Shown: positions 46,305 to 58,097 of the stretch, in pieces | Layout of the letters: each line of letters opens with the position of its first letter | How positions within the stretch are numbered: position 1 is the first letter of the stretch | Assembly: GCF_030272615.1 (NCBI RefSeq) | Contig: NC_081415.1 | Span: 509,239,373-509,303,372, forward strand | Length of the DNA: 64,000 nucleotides | From: Cryptomeria japonica | Lineage: Eukaryota > Streptophyta > Pinopsida > Cupressales > Cupressaceae | Direction: 5' to 3' | Program-made: the position numbers and the translations under genes | The notes under the pieces: generated by a model | Database searches by the model: none | Told to the model about the DNA's origin: nothing | The model's input: the letters and a program-made list of their open reading frames with translations, nothing else

Positions 46305-47090
46305 TTTATCATTGCAACTATTGCATATTTCACCAAGTTGGTTGAATTTATCCCTCTCACTTTCACGACTAGAGTGCATATTTCCATATTTATCCTTTAT
46401 CATCACTCGTTAAAATATTCCTTCTATCATTATCACTTATAATGGAACCCCTTTTGAAAACAAACACATGTGTGACCTCCGCTTCACTTTTCATATCCAA
46501 CATCATTGGGCCATCCCTTACTATCCTTAAGGTAATGGATATGACAACCAATAAGACTTTGTTTCATATCCTCAAAAAGATTGTCAATGAAGCTAGTCGT
46601 GACAGGAACCTTCACCTCAACCCCGCTCTTTGGGACTACCTTACTAACATCTGAACCCCAGCTGGAGCCACTTCATATTCCCTTTTCTATGGTGTAGAAG
46701 TTGTCGTACCAAATGTCTTACCTGTAGATATCATTGAAAGATTTCATCTTAGATGAATATTATCAAATGACAAGGCTCACACAATTGGATCTCCTTGATG
46801 AAAAACATCAATGAGCCTATGATCAACTTTAAATTTATCATACTTGAATTAAGAAGCAATATGAAAAGAAATTTCACCCTCATGAGTGTGAGGTGGGTGA
46901 CCTATTCCTACGGGAGAACCCTATAAATCAACAAGATAGAGAAGCAAAAGGAAAGTTTGAGCTAAAATGGATTGGTCCTTATATAATCATTGCTAAGTAT
47001 GGTTTGGGGGCCTACCAGTTATCCACTCCAGAATGGAACTTCTCCATGATCCCCTTGAGATCATGCACCCAAAAAATGTTCTATGCATAG
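46305..47090 (+). pseudogene. pol: A integrase, C-terminal part
   Basis: Continues A integrase after B: IATIAYFTKLVEFIPLT, then degenerate core at 46442-46654 (LKKIVNEASRDRNLHLNPALWDYL). The C-terminal region at 46893-47090 reads GDLFLRENPINQQDREAKGK, KWIGPYIIIAKYGLGAYQLSTPEW and KMFYA with a stop, equivalent to the ends of C and F. The catalytic Glu region is not preserved. Confidence 0.85.
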
Positions 47091-47256
47091 TTTGTGGTAG
47101 GATGCCCTACTTTTCAAAAATAAAAAATACAAAAAAAAAAAAAAAAGGAAAAAAAAAAAAAAAAATCCAAAAAAGCAAAAAAACGAAAAAAATACCAATT
47201 TTTTTTTGAAAAATGGAATTTTTTTTAAAAATAGTAAAGAGAAACAATCCTCTCGT
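47091..47256. repeat. Poly-A rich tract after A integrase
   Basis: A runs of up to about 20 A with short interruptions from 47110 to 47235. Both strands give homopolymer ORFs that are not genes. Confidence 0.8.
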
Positions 47257-47345
47257 GAAAACCACTTCATGTGGCATCATGGACAAGTACGCATGGTGAA
47301 AACTTGGAAACGTGTGCCATGTGTAAAGGGGTCATTCCATTATCC
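47257..47345 (+). promoter_or_regulatory. Conserved post-integrase block of A
   Basis: Hairpin CCAC-TTCAT-GTGG at 47262-47274, then ATGGTGAAAACTTGG from 47293. Aligns with the minus strand of F (hairpin 53831-53842, motif 53781-53813) and in part with C (25595-25623). Confidence 0.65.
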
Positions 47346-48879
47346 CTCAGATCCTTATGTTGCTTTTCCTGGTGCGGTATCTCTTGCTACTCGCTTTCAT
47401 TTTCTGCCTACCTTGCGCTTATCCTACTTGAACATTTATTGATGATGTCTACATGATTTTTGCCTATATATAGCATGTTTATGTGTTGATATTCTTGTAC
47501 ATAAGTTGTTGTAGTCTTGTATATTCTTTGAGTCATCTCGCGATTTCTAGGTCGGTTGTATATTCTTTGAGTCCTCTGTGTCCCCTTGGCTAGTTCTTCA
47601 TCAATAATAATAGAGTGTCTTTATCATTATGATTACATTAGGGACCTTTTGTCATCCAGTATCATCAAATCCTTTGTCCAATCATCGGTCTGTGCAGGAT
47701 GTATCCTTCCTCTAGTTAGACAACGTCAAATCTAGTTCATCAGTTATCCTTATGACAAAAGATATTTGAGGCACTTTTGTTGGATTTTATTTGTTTGTGA
47801 TATTTGTTTATCTTTTTTAAGGTTTATTGTTTTGTCTTTTCGTGGTTGCCATGATCCTTCATATCATGGTGTGTTATGAATGACGAAACTCGAGGCATTG
47901 GTCTCATTTTTTCTTGTTTTTATTGTGTGCGTTTTCTTGATGTGTCCCTTGTTGTTCCCTCTCAACTATCTCATGTTACACTAGGGTTTATCTTCTAATT
48001 GTGGTTTCTTTAGCACTATTTCCCTCAAGGTCCTCTATGACTTTGTGTGGTGCTAGATTAATCTTTTGTATCTGTTTATTCTGTCAGTCCTATGCATTGA
48101 CTGTGAACTCACCTTGGTTCCTCATACTTTAGTGCCACATATACAATGCTAAATCAAAACAAGTGCTTGCTACATTGGCAACTTGTTCCAAGGGTTCTCA
48201 CGCTCCATGAATTATTCATATGCATTCTTTATTGCATTGCATTTGTCTGTCATTTCCATTGCTGATCTTGATTGGGAATGTGCACATGTTCCCGTATCTT
48301 TTGTCCATAATGGTATCCTCATCAAGTAATTCTTGGAGCATCATCACAAATGGGTTAGTACATAATCCATGCATCATTCATTACTAATCATACATACACA
48401 TCACCTCCTACATCACACACATGTAGTACATCATATCATAATCATCCATGCATACATCATAACACATACATGCATCATAAAATCATAAAAAAGAGCCATG
48501 CACATAATGGGCTGAACCAATCTCCATCATATCTATATACATATGTGTCAAATTATCTCAAAATGTATATACAAGTCCATTGAATTTCTACAATATAAAT
48601 AATATGGTACATTGACTATCAAAGAATAAGGTATATCATTGAATCATAATGAGTAAATGAATGGAGTGCATCACTCATGCTAAATAACCACATGGTGTGC
48701 CAAGAATCAATACAATCAAAAGAATCTTGTAATGTGTATGGTGCATAAAAAATAGTTTGCATCTGCATCATATGTACATAGAATACTACCCTTGGGATAG
48801 TTTGACAAGACTCTACCCTATACCCTTTCCAGGTCCATGTCTTGTGGTTGCCGATCCCGGTCCCTGTCTCTGTGATCCT
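47346..48879. other. A sequence between the pol end and antisense ORF
   Basis: No gene supported. CATACATCAT-like low complexity at 48381-48485. A repeated GTATATTCTTTGAGTC phrase occurs near 47518 and 47559. Confidence 0.5.
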
Positions 48880-49388
48880 TATGTGAATCCCGAGGCTAAT
48901 CCTATGGAATGTCACTTCTGATGAGAGTGGGACCTCTTGCTAGATCTGCCAGTACTCCGGTTGGATCTCCTTGTATCCCTACTAGATCCCTCGTCATGGG
49001 AGGAGCTGATCCACTTGGTCCTGGCTAGTGCCACATATGTCTCTCATTGGGATGGAGGGACTACTACCTTGTATTGTGATCTATACCACCCAAATTCACG
49101 AGATAACACGTGGATCTCCTTCAACTGCCTCTTTATCAGTGGGCAGGCTAACCTCCCATCTCCTCCCCCTCTTCCTGATCACCTCGCCTCATCCCACTCT
49201 CGTTGATATCAGGTAGTCCTCTCCTTAGTCCTTTGTCATGCATGCTCAACAACGTCCCTAGCAGTAATGGCCGCATCCCTCTCATGTAGGAGACCATCCC
49301 TCTTAGCTTGTATTTGTGTTCTCATCTAATCCAGTTGATCCTGCTCATGCTTGAGATGATCTCTCTTGTGTAGTGAGGTCTTGTATGT
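48880..49388 (-). pseudogene. A antisense ORF, C-terminal fragment
   Basis: On the minus strand a frame reads KRDHLKHEQDQLD (stop) MRTQIQAKRDGLLHERDAAI, a coiled coil similar in place and style to DSLRAQIDQLRAQVQTL of the C PMD gene. It ends in a serine and arginine rich tail (DTRRSNRSTGRSSKRSHSH). Stops interrupt it. It is cut at 49388 by F; a PMD head, if any, would lie beyond the right window edge. Position after pol and on the opposite strand matches C. Confidence 0.55.
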
Positions 49389-51515
49389 GATGCTCTGAAA
49401 AAAGGATTAGAAAATCTGTTTGATGGAAACACACACAAGAGAACAAGAAACAAATGTTAGTGTTAGCAACAAAAGATTATCCTAAACAGGCATATCAAGA
49501 GATATATTAAGCATGAAATAGAAAGCATACAAACATAGAATAGATAAACTACACTCCTCCAAATGCTAATCAAGATGCTCATAGTTGCTCCTCCCTTGTT
49601 CCTCTCCTCTCCAAGTTCCACATGAGTGTAGCTCTCGGCTTTTAGCACTAGCCATGGATGCCATATGGAGATTCAAGATGGTTGAAAATGATAAATAAAT
49701 GCTAAATATTCATTTAATTAAGTGGACAAATTCATGTGACTACATTTGCCCCTCTTTGAGATGGTGCGGTTTTATTGCGTTGTTTCAAAGAAAGAAAAAT
49801 AGGTGTGAAGAAATACCCCATAAAATGTTAATTTAATGGGTGGTATGCCCCCTTGAGAGGGGCCGAATTTTTTTGAAAAATCAGGCGATCTCTCGAAAAA
49901 GAATGAAAATTGGCAGGGTGATAGAAGAGAAGAATTTAGCAATATTGGTGAAAATTAGAAGAAATTGGGGATAAAATGGAGAAATGGGAGGCTCGGGAAG
50001 TTCACGGGGACCACGACGGGGAGTGGGGGAAAAATTGGGGTACGACGAAGGGTTTAAATGGGGAGAAAGGGGTGAAAACGGGGTCATTTGTTACCGCGAC
50101 CATAGTGAAATCAGAGCTCTGATAGTGACATTTTGGAGGAGCGAGTAGCAGTCAGGATGCCGGTACCAGTAGCAGAGCACCGATTTGAGCGAGTCTGTCA
50201 TTTCCAGCGGTCAGAGGACTACGGGTTAGGATTGAAAGATATTCAATCCATGTGAGACTTTCAACGCAATCCCATGTTGACAAGTGTCACCATGAGGAGG
50301 CTTGAGAGGAGAGATAAGGAGCATTAAATGCTTGAGGGGACATGATGGTTACCCTAGGGGGTTGGGTTAGGGTTAGGTTAATGGATATTCCTTTTATCCA
50401 AGGGATAAATGAATGTGCAAGGGTTAAATGGTTACCTTAGTCAAAGAAATAAATGCTTTGAAGAGACCCATGAGTCAAAAGGATGGTTAAGTTAGAGGAA
50501 AGTCTCTAACCAAAAGTAAAAGGTGAGTTAGCCATAAATGGTTATGTAAGAGCCTTTAATGGTTTGGAAGACTTTAGAGGTTAACCATTTGAAGACATAA
50601 AGCCTTTAATGGTTATTGAAGACTTTGAGGGCTTTTTGAGAAGTGACTTCTTTTTATTTAGGAATGTGACAATGATTAGGATAGGATTAGGCTAATTAGA
50701 AGGAATTAGAAGAATCTAGAAGGGATTTAGGCATGCAAGTGGATTTTGTAGGAGAATGCAAGTGGGAGGAATTTTGGGATTTTCAATTAAAATAAAATCA
50801 CTCATTTCAATTAAATGGTGTAATTTGCATTTGGATAGATATTTAAATAAATATTAATTTATTTAAATGTGAATGTGAATTTTGGATTTAAATAAATCTT
50901 AATTTATTTAAAATGAGAAAAAAGGAAGATAAAACATTAAATGCTTGAAGACTTTGAGGGAAACCATTAAAGGCTTGAGAAGACTCTAGAAGGAAGCCAT
51001 TAAGTTTGAAGACTTTAAGGGGAACCATTGAAGGTTTAAGAAGACTCTAGAAGGAAGCCATTAAGTTTGAAGACTTTAAGGGAAACCATTAAAGGTTTCA
51101 GGTGGGTGAGGATAAATAGGATTTTAAATAAATAATTTATTTATTTAAAATAGTTGTGCAACTTGCATTTGTAGGAAAATGCAAGTGGGTGGAGGTAAAG
51201 GTGATTTAAATAAATGTAAATGCTAATTTATTTAAATGTGAGAGATGGGCTTTTGGGGGATTTAAATAAATATTAATTTATTTAAATGTGAGAGCAGATT
51301 TAATTAAACAAATATGATTTATTTATTTAATTAATGGTCTGAATTTGGTTAAGTGAATTAAATCAAATAAATTGAATAATTTATTTGATTAATAGGAGAA
51401 GAGGGTTAAGATGAATTAATTAAATATTAATTTAATTAATTATTGATTGATGGTTAAATAATCAAATAAATACTAAATATTCATCTAATTAAGTGGACAG
51501 ATTTATGTGACTACA
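49389..51515 (-). repeat. F 3' LTR region with internal copy of the LTR-polypurine junction
   Basis: Begins TGATGCTCTGAAAAAAGGA, like the right LTR start. It contains two ends GTGACTACA followed by TTTGCCCCTCTTTGAG, at 49744 and 51515. The first is followed by about 470 bp of interior-like sequence and then more LTR-like DNA with TTTAAATAAAT runs (50800-51480). Either one LTR holds an internal duplication, or two related elements are fused here. Confidence 0.6.
49754..49790. other. Polypurine-tract hairpin, first copy
   Basis: 15-bp stem (49754-49768 with 49776-49790, including G-T pairs), loop GTTTTAT. Homologous to 20299-20333 and 51525-51561. Confidence 0.75.
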
Positions 51516-51561
51516 TTTGCCCCTCTTTGAGACGGTGCGGTTTTATCGCGTCGTTTCAAAG
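51516..51561 (-). promoter_or_regulatory. F polypurine tract and hairpin
   Basis: Minus strand CAAAGAGGGGCAAA next to the LTR end at 51515. The stem 51525-51539 pairs with 51547-51561 over 15 bp. Three positions differ from 49754-49790 and all keep pairing. Confidence 0.75.
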
Positions 51562-52608
51562 AAAAAAAAACAGGTGCGAATAAATATGCCCCAGAAATGT
51601 TAATTTAGTGGGTGGTATACCCCCTTGAGAGATGGGCCGATTTTTTTTGAAAAATCGGGCGATCTCTCGAAAAAGAGAAAGAAGTGGAGGGGAGGTAGAA
51701 TAAAAGAAATTAGCAATAACGGTGAAAGAATGGAAGAAAACAGAGTGAATATGGAGAAATGGCAAGCCAGTGAGTACCTGTAGGTTATGAAGGAGATACG
51801 GTGCAAATGTGGTGTTGTTCTTTTGATTGATACTGTATAATTGATCAAAATTGGTTGGACAATCTGGTGCAATCAGTTTAATTGCCCCGGTCGAGTCAAA
51901 GCATGATAGTTGATGCCAGTTGTTCGCTTGGACTGGATAAAGTCTGAGTAAGTGAATCAAAGTGACCTGATGGTGACTTAGACAATTGATGTAATTGCTT
52001 GATGAAGTCAAGGTATTTGAAGCAAAATACTCGTTGAGACGTAGACAATTGATGTAATTGTCCATTATGATTGTGTTTGATTGGTTGATCAATTGATAGT
52101 TTGTGCATGTGATGGATGGTTGTGGTGAATCATAACAGCCCCATTGAGACTTAGGTCATTATGATAAATGCATGTTGTAGTCTAGGTTTGCCATAATCGA
52201 TTACCTGTTGAGACCTGAAGATACTTGATCAGAGTATCTGTTGATAGTCTAGGTGTGTGTGAGTCGATGTGCCTGTGTAGACAGAGTAACTGGCTTGATT
52301 GGGTGACTTAGGATGGGAAACACAACCCCTCTTGTTAGAGATGAATGGTGATGAACGTGGCTTGATTGGATCGATGGGACACGATGAAGGGATTATGGTG
52401 ATGTTGATGATCAAGATGGGGAGGGTGAGGGGGGTTCGATGTTAGATAGAAGAAATGGAGGACCTATGGCTCATTCCTATGGAAGAAGAGGAAAATAGAG
52501 TATCCATTGTCATTACTATGTATATTTGATATGTAGCTATTTATGAATGTATGGATGGATGAAATGCAACAGAATGCAATATATATAGATGAGATGGAAT
52601 AACGATCT
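51562..52608. other. F 3' region without PMD gene
   Basis: Minus-strand ORFs here (51556-52092 and others) show no known domain and are not shared with C. Repeated ACAATTGATGTAATTG occurs near 51981 and 52044. No PMD frame and no GCGC array is present, in contrast to C. Confidence 0.5.
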
Positions 52609-52879
52609 ATAGTGCTTTATTTTCATCATTGAGATTTAAAATGTTGTAAGAAAATACAAGCAACTTGACATAATGATTCAAGATGACCTAAGTATTCCTT
52701 TCATGGATTTTGATATAGCAAGTTAATACAAGCAACTTGATATAATGGATCAAGTTGACCTGAGTATTGCTTATAGAACAGACAAGGATTATCTCCTTTC
52801 ATACATGACTTGGAACGTCCTCCTTGATCTTTTGCCAATCATATCCTAAGACAAATTCATACTGTAGTAAGAGATAAAA
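52609..52879. other. Highly conserved block, F copy
   Basis: Counterpart of 24649-24915, with the same two direct 48-nt units. Differences from C are few and scattered. Confidence 0.75.
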
Positions 52880-53780
52880 CCATTATCGAGCTTGGATGAG
52901 GCAGTAAGAACCAAAGATGGAGTATTGTACCTGTAAGAAAACAACATATATAAAGAATAAAGAATATGGACCCTCGATAATGGTTCATGCTCATATGGTC
53001 GAGGTATACGCTGTAGTCAAGAAGTTGTAGTGATCTATGACTGTATTTTGCCTATGATCACGTAGCTTAGTGAACTTCCCACGTAGACACCATTAGGACA
53101 TGCCCCAGTACTTCATCAGAATAATTTGCAGAAGATACACAAACAATGTTGTAGGAACTTGATATGAATAAATAACCCACTAATCAACCAAGTACTTGAT
53201 AGCTTAAACAAAATTTTCTTGTCAAAGAAAACGGTACCATGTCTTTGTTTTGGCAAGGAAGGATGTATCCTTGTTTAGACAGTTTGCGTGTTTGATGTTG
53301 ATTGTTTGGTTGATATGATAAGTGGTCATCATTGGAGTATTTCACAATGTTTTGTTTGGTATATGCTTTGAAAAATGTATGTACAATGTGTTGCCATGTT
53401 TTTCTGTTTGGATTTTTGATGTTTTCTGATGTTTTTGGATTTTGTGAGATAGTTTTTGAATGTTTTTGGTATTTTGCGAGATAGTTTTTTGAATGTTATT
53501 GGTATTTTGCGAGATAGTTTTGAATGTTTTTGGATTTTGTAAGTGGTTTTGACTAAAGAACTCAATGAATCACAAGACAATGTAGTATCCACTTCCATCA
53601 AACTAGATTAAGGGTTTTGCCCCTAGTTTAGATACGACTATGAAAAAGTGGGATGCCAGACACATGAAGTACTATCCTTGATTGTAGATCAATAGCAAGC
53701 CATGACTTGGACGGATGGATGAGTGGATGAATGTGAATGTGATCACAACAAGTTTGAAAGACAATGGAGCCATAGCCTTT
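52880..53780. other. F spacer
   Basis: No gene supported. TTTTGCGAGATAGTTTTTGAATG is repeated about three times at 53440-53530 (each copy near 40 bp). GGTTTTGCCCCTAGTTT near 53613 resembles C. Confidence 0.5.
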
Positions 53781-53842
53781 ATGAGTGGCGCCTGTTTGCC
53801 AGGTTTTCACCATCACACTTACCCAAGGTGCCACTGGAGTGG
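53781..53842 (-). promoter_or_regulatory. Conserved post-integrase block of F
   Basis: Minus strand: hairpin CCAC-TCCA-GTGG (53831-53842), then ATGGTGAAAACCTGG and CAAACAGGCGCC. Shared with A and, for the second motif, C. Confidence 0.65.
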
Positions 53843-53975
53843 TTGTTCATCATTTGGATGCATGATTTTTCTTTACTATTTTGATGTTTTTATATGTTTC
53901 CTCAGGTCATTTATCTGGATGTTTTTGGTATTTTTGCGAGTATATATGGGAGCCTGATTCTCTGTGCAGCTTATG

Positions 53976-55260
53976 TATAAAACCGTTTGAGGTGCATGTT
54001 GTTGATCGGATCTGTTAGCGGTTCTCCTTCTAAAGTAGCCAACTGATATGCCCCGGACCCAAATACAACAGTAATAACATATGGACCCAACCAATTTGAT
54101 TCAAACTTTCCCTGATGTTCTCGATTTGGTTAGTTACGAGGATTTTCTCGAAGAACAAGATCACCTACCTCGAATGTACGAGGTCTAACTTGATGATTAT
54201 AACTTCTACTCATGCACTGCTGATAGGCCTTGAGGTGATTGTATGCAGCTTGTCGCTTCTCATCAAGTAGCTCTAAGTCTTGGAGATGAGATACTCTGTA
54301 TGCCTCATCATCTATGAGATTGTGTAAGGAAACCCATAGTGATGGTATCTCGACCTCAATAGGTAAAATAGCTTCTGCACCATAGACCAATGAGTAGGGA
54401 GTTGCGCCTTTAGGGGTTCGAATGCTAGTTCGATACGCCCATAGTGCTGGATTCAGTTGAACATGCCAATCACGACCGACATCATTGACTATTTTCTTGA
54501 GGATTCTTAATATGTTCTTGTTTGATGCTTTGGCCTGACCATTGCCTTGTGGGTAATAGGGAGTGGAAAAGCGGTGTTGGATGTGAAACTTCTCACAGAG
54601 TTCACGGACATCCTGATTTTTGAAAGGAAGACCATTATCTGTGATGATGGACATGGGTACACCATACCGGCAGATGATGTAATTGAGGATGAATGAGGCA
54701 ATCTTCTTGCCGGTAACTTGGGTAAGTGGAACAACTTCGATCCACTTTGTGAAATATTCGGTGGCGGTAATAATGAATTTGTGGTCGTTGGATGAAGATG
54801 GATGGATTTTACCCACAAGGTCAAGGCCCCACTGACAAAAGGGCCATGGTGTTGTGATTGGTTGCAATTCCTATGCTAGTGCATGTATCAAGTCTCCATG
54901 AACTTGACATTTCTTGCACTTTCTGACAAAGTAGTAGGAGTATTTTTCCATGGATGGCCAATAGTATCCAGTGCGCAGGAGTTTCATGGCTAGTGACGGA
55001 CCGCTTGCATGAGTTCCGCAAATTCCTTCATGTACCTCTTCCAAGGACTTTGTTATCTCATCTTGTTCCAGACATCGAAGGAGAGTACCATCAAGACTGC
55101 ATCGGTATAGGGTTTCAATAATAATGGTATATCGAGCGATTTGTCGAATGAAGGTTTTACGTTGGTTATTCGATTGGTTAGGAGGAAGTGTGTGATCGTG
55201 GAGGTAGGTATAGAACTCACTGTACCATGGGGATTTAGAACCGATAAGGCGACATATCAT
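53976..55260 (-). pseudogene. pol: F integrase
   Basis: HHCC zinc domain (EVHEGICGTHASG, CKKCQVHG), core with WGLDLVGKIH and IITDNGLPF, and SSSNDHKFI. The catalytic Glu position reads GQAKASNKN, where C has GQAEASKK, so Glu is replaced by Lys. The C-terminus continues through a stop near 54127 (ENPRN, stop) to WLGPYVITVV and LKRFYT with a stop at about 53976. An additional stop lies near 54868 (after DLIHALA). It would be catalytically dead. Confidence 0.88.
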
Positions 55261-55296
55261 CTTGGATTTGGGGATATCATAAGCAAGGATCCAAAT

Positions 55297-55810
55297 CTAT
55301 TCTACCAAGAACTCGTAGCGTGTTGAATTTTGTGGAAGATCTAGGAGAGATGCAATGGTAGCCATAGCGTCAGCAGCTCGATTCTGATCTCTGGGTATCT
55401 GTTCAAAGGTGATAGTAGTAAATGATGCCTTTAAATTGTCCACCATTTGCTTGTATGGCATGAGTTTGTCATCTTTAGTCTGATACTCATCAGTTGCTTG
55501 TCGAATGACCAGTTGGGGAGACGCCATATACTTGTAGTTCTTGTAATTTCCATTGTACGGCTAGCCTGAGCTCTGTGATCAAGGCCTCATACTCTGCTAT
55601 GTTGTTGGTGCATGGAAATGTGAGTCTGTAAGATTTCAGGATGCTGTCACCTTGAGGTGTGATAAATAGAATGCCTACCCCCGAGCCATGCCTAGTGTAC
55701 GAACCATCAAAGTATAGTTTCCATGGCTGTGCTGTTGTGATCATGAATATCTCTTCATCTGGAAAATTAGAAATGAGAGGATGACCGCCTATGAGGGGTG
55801 CATCGGCCAA
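55297..55810 (-). pseudogene. pol: F second RNase H (Tat-type)
   Basis: WKLYFDGSYTRHGSGVG (Asp), AEYEALITELRLA (Glu), then a one-base shift at the VYGDSQLV-like site near 55500-55530. It continues in another frame with QLVIRQATDEYQTKDDKLMP and RDQNRAADAMATIASLL (last Asp). Equivalent to the C domain at 33900-34286. Confidence 0.85.
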
Positions 55811-56641
55811 CTAATCTGCAATAACTTGTCCTTTGATAGCCTTACAATCCACATACTCGATGTCAAATTCACTAAGAATCATCACCCATTTGGCCAAGCG
55901 GCCTGTCAATGCTGCTTTACTGAGTAAGTATTTGAGTGGATCAATCTTCGTAATGAGCTATACCTTGTGTGTTAACAGATAGTGCCTCAGTTTAGTGGTT
56001 GCCAAGATTACTTCTAGGCAAGCTCGCTCAATAGGTGTGTAATTGAGTTCATAGCCAACTAGTGTGCGAGAGATGTAGTAAACATCGCACTCTTTCCCTT
56101 CTGCATTGTGTTGTGCCAATAGTACACCCAATGCTATACTTGTTGCTGATATATAGAGTAACAGAGGTCTGCTTGGATCTGGTGCGATCAACAATGGTGT
56201 ATTCATGAGATAGTCTTTAAGCATCTGGAATGCTTGCTGGCATCTGGTATCCCACTAAAAGCGGATGTTTTTGTGTCGCAGATGTGTAAAGGGGTGACAC
56301 TTATCTGCTAGTTGTGCAATGAATCTTCAGATGGATTGTAGTCGTCCTTGTAATGTCCTTAGCTAACTGATGTTCTTTGGAGGTGGCATGTCCATGATTG
56401 CTTTGACCTTTGCTGGATCGACCTCAATACCTTTGATTGAGACAATGTATCCTAGAAGCTTCCCTGAGGTTACTCCAAAGACACATTTCTTTGGGTTAAG
56501 TCGAACATGATATTGTTCCAGTCTATCAAAGATTTTATCTAATATGTCGAGATGACCTTCTCTAGTGAGTGATTTTGCTAGTAGGTCATCAACATAATCT
56601 TCCATTATGGTATGCATCATGTCATGGAAGATGGTGGTCAT
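55811..56641 (-). pseudogene. pol: F RT catalytic part and degenerate first RNase H
   Basis: EDYVDDLLAKSLTREGHL is the RT active site; LNPKKCVFGVT and LLGYIVSIKGIEVDP follow. A stop in the thumb region (after NIS) and others break the frame. The first RNase H reads LLLYISATSIALGVLLAQ, lacking the first catalytic Asp as in C. The tether YVDCKAIKGQVIAD is followed by a stop. Confidence 0.85.
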
Positions 56642-57238
56642 TGCTCATTGATAGGTCGCTCTTGCATTCTTGAGACCGAAAGGCATTACATTCCAGCAGT
56701 ATGTGCCCCATGGACATGTGAAGGCTGTCTTATGTTGATCCTCTGGTGCTATCTTTATCTGATTGTATCCTAAAAAGCCATCCATGAGTGAAATCATGGC
56801 ATGTACTGCTGTTAGGTCCACTATGATGTCGATGTTTGGTAGGGGGAAGTCATCCTTAGGACATACCTTATTCAGATCTCTAAATTCAGTACAAATACAG
56901 ATGCCCCCATTTGGTTTGCCGACATGCACAATATTGGATATTAAATCTGCATAATCAATTTGTCTAATGAAACCAACATCTAGGAGTTTCTTGAGTTCTG
57001 CTTTGACTAGTACTACAATCTGAGGATGCATCTTGCGAAGCTTCTGCTTGACAGGCTTGGCTCCTTCTGCTACTGTGAGGTGATGCATGACTAAATCAGG
57101 ATCAAGCCCAGGCATGTCTGCATATGACCATGAAAATTTGATCTGACGCTTTTGAAAGAACTCTACAAATTTAGGTTGTTCCTCTGGAGTTAGAAGAGAT
57201 GCTAGATGTATGTGGTGAGGAGTTTCAAGAGTCCCCAC
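56642..57238 (-). pseudogene. pol: F reverse transcriptase, N-terminal part
   Basis: FFQKRQIKFSWSYADMPGLD, KQKLRKMHPQI, TEFRDLNKVCPKDDFPL, MPFGLKNARATYQ and then TGA where C has CGG/AGG-type Arg (TYQRAM). This stop is consistent with a CGA to TGA change. Conserved with C throughout. Confidence 0.9.
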
Positions 57239-58097
57239 ATTGTATTCATTTGTTTCCTCGATGAGAATCGTTGATCATTCCTATTGTGTACTAGCAGGGA
57301 GAATGTCAAACCTTTCATCCACCGGCGCTTCAGAGATGTTTTCACCATTGGATACGCTCTTTCTTTTTACTTTTGTTGGATCCAACAGTGCCATGGTGTG
57401 GTTTTCATTGGAAGATCCATGTTTTATTGTTATATTTTTGCAGCTGAAAGGTTTGGCATCTGCTCCAAAGTATGTTGTGCTATTAAGTTCAATGGCGAAT
57501 CCGGCTTTGTGATCCCCGCTTGGTATGTTATCCCGTAATTCCAAAAAGTCAATGATCGCCTCATCGTTTTGGAAATGATCAAGACATGGGGGATTAGGTT
57601 GGTTCCATTCGATGAGTTCAGGATGGATAATGGGCATTACCTCATTGATAAGGTTAAGTTCATTAGATGTGTCAGTGAGGGTTAAGACAATGGTGAAGGT
57701 CGTTGATGGTACTCTCCCTGTCAGAATCAAGCGTAGGATGTGACATAGGGTCTATGGAAGAAGTTTCCAGCTCAGGAACCCAAGAGGTCTTTATCTGCGC
57801 TTCTCCGTAAACAGGGATGTCTTTGCGAGGTGGAGGTAGTGATGTGTCTTCCTCATCTGAAGTATTAAGCTAGATGGAATCAAATTCCCATTCATGTGAG
57901 TCGGTCTCTGAGTCACTTTTCAGTATCCGATTACTATACCATACTGGGATGTCTTTTGAGTTAAACACTGCGGGTGTGACTGATTGATGTACCATTGTAG
58001 ATGAAATGATCAGTGCTATAGGAAGGATTATGGGGATCAATGAATTTGATACGGGGAGTATCGGTAGTGTTGACTCTATTGCTTCTGCTGGAACTGC
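57239..58097 (-). pseudogene. F linker between G-patch and RT
   Basis: Piece 57730-57281 contains HPELIEWNQPNPP, FQNDEAIIDFLELRD and NHTMALLDPTKVKRK, all matching C at 35900-36200. No known domain. A proline and alanine repeat region encoded near 58010-58200 belongs to the preceding protease frame. Confidence 0.65.

Noticed and set aside
47100-47235. Poly-A tail of a LINE or SINE
   Set aside because: Long A runs are present, but no element body with a defined 5' end or target duplication was found next to them.
51556-52092. 178-codon minus-strand ORF in the F 3' region
   Set aside because: No domain, not shared with C, and it spans the polypurine hairpin region; likely chance.
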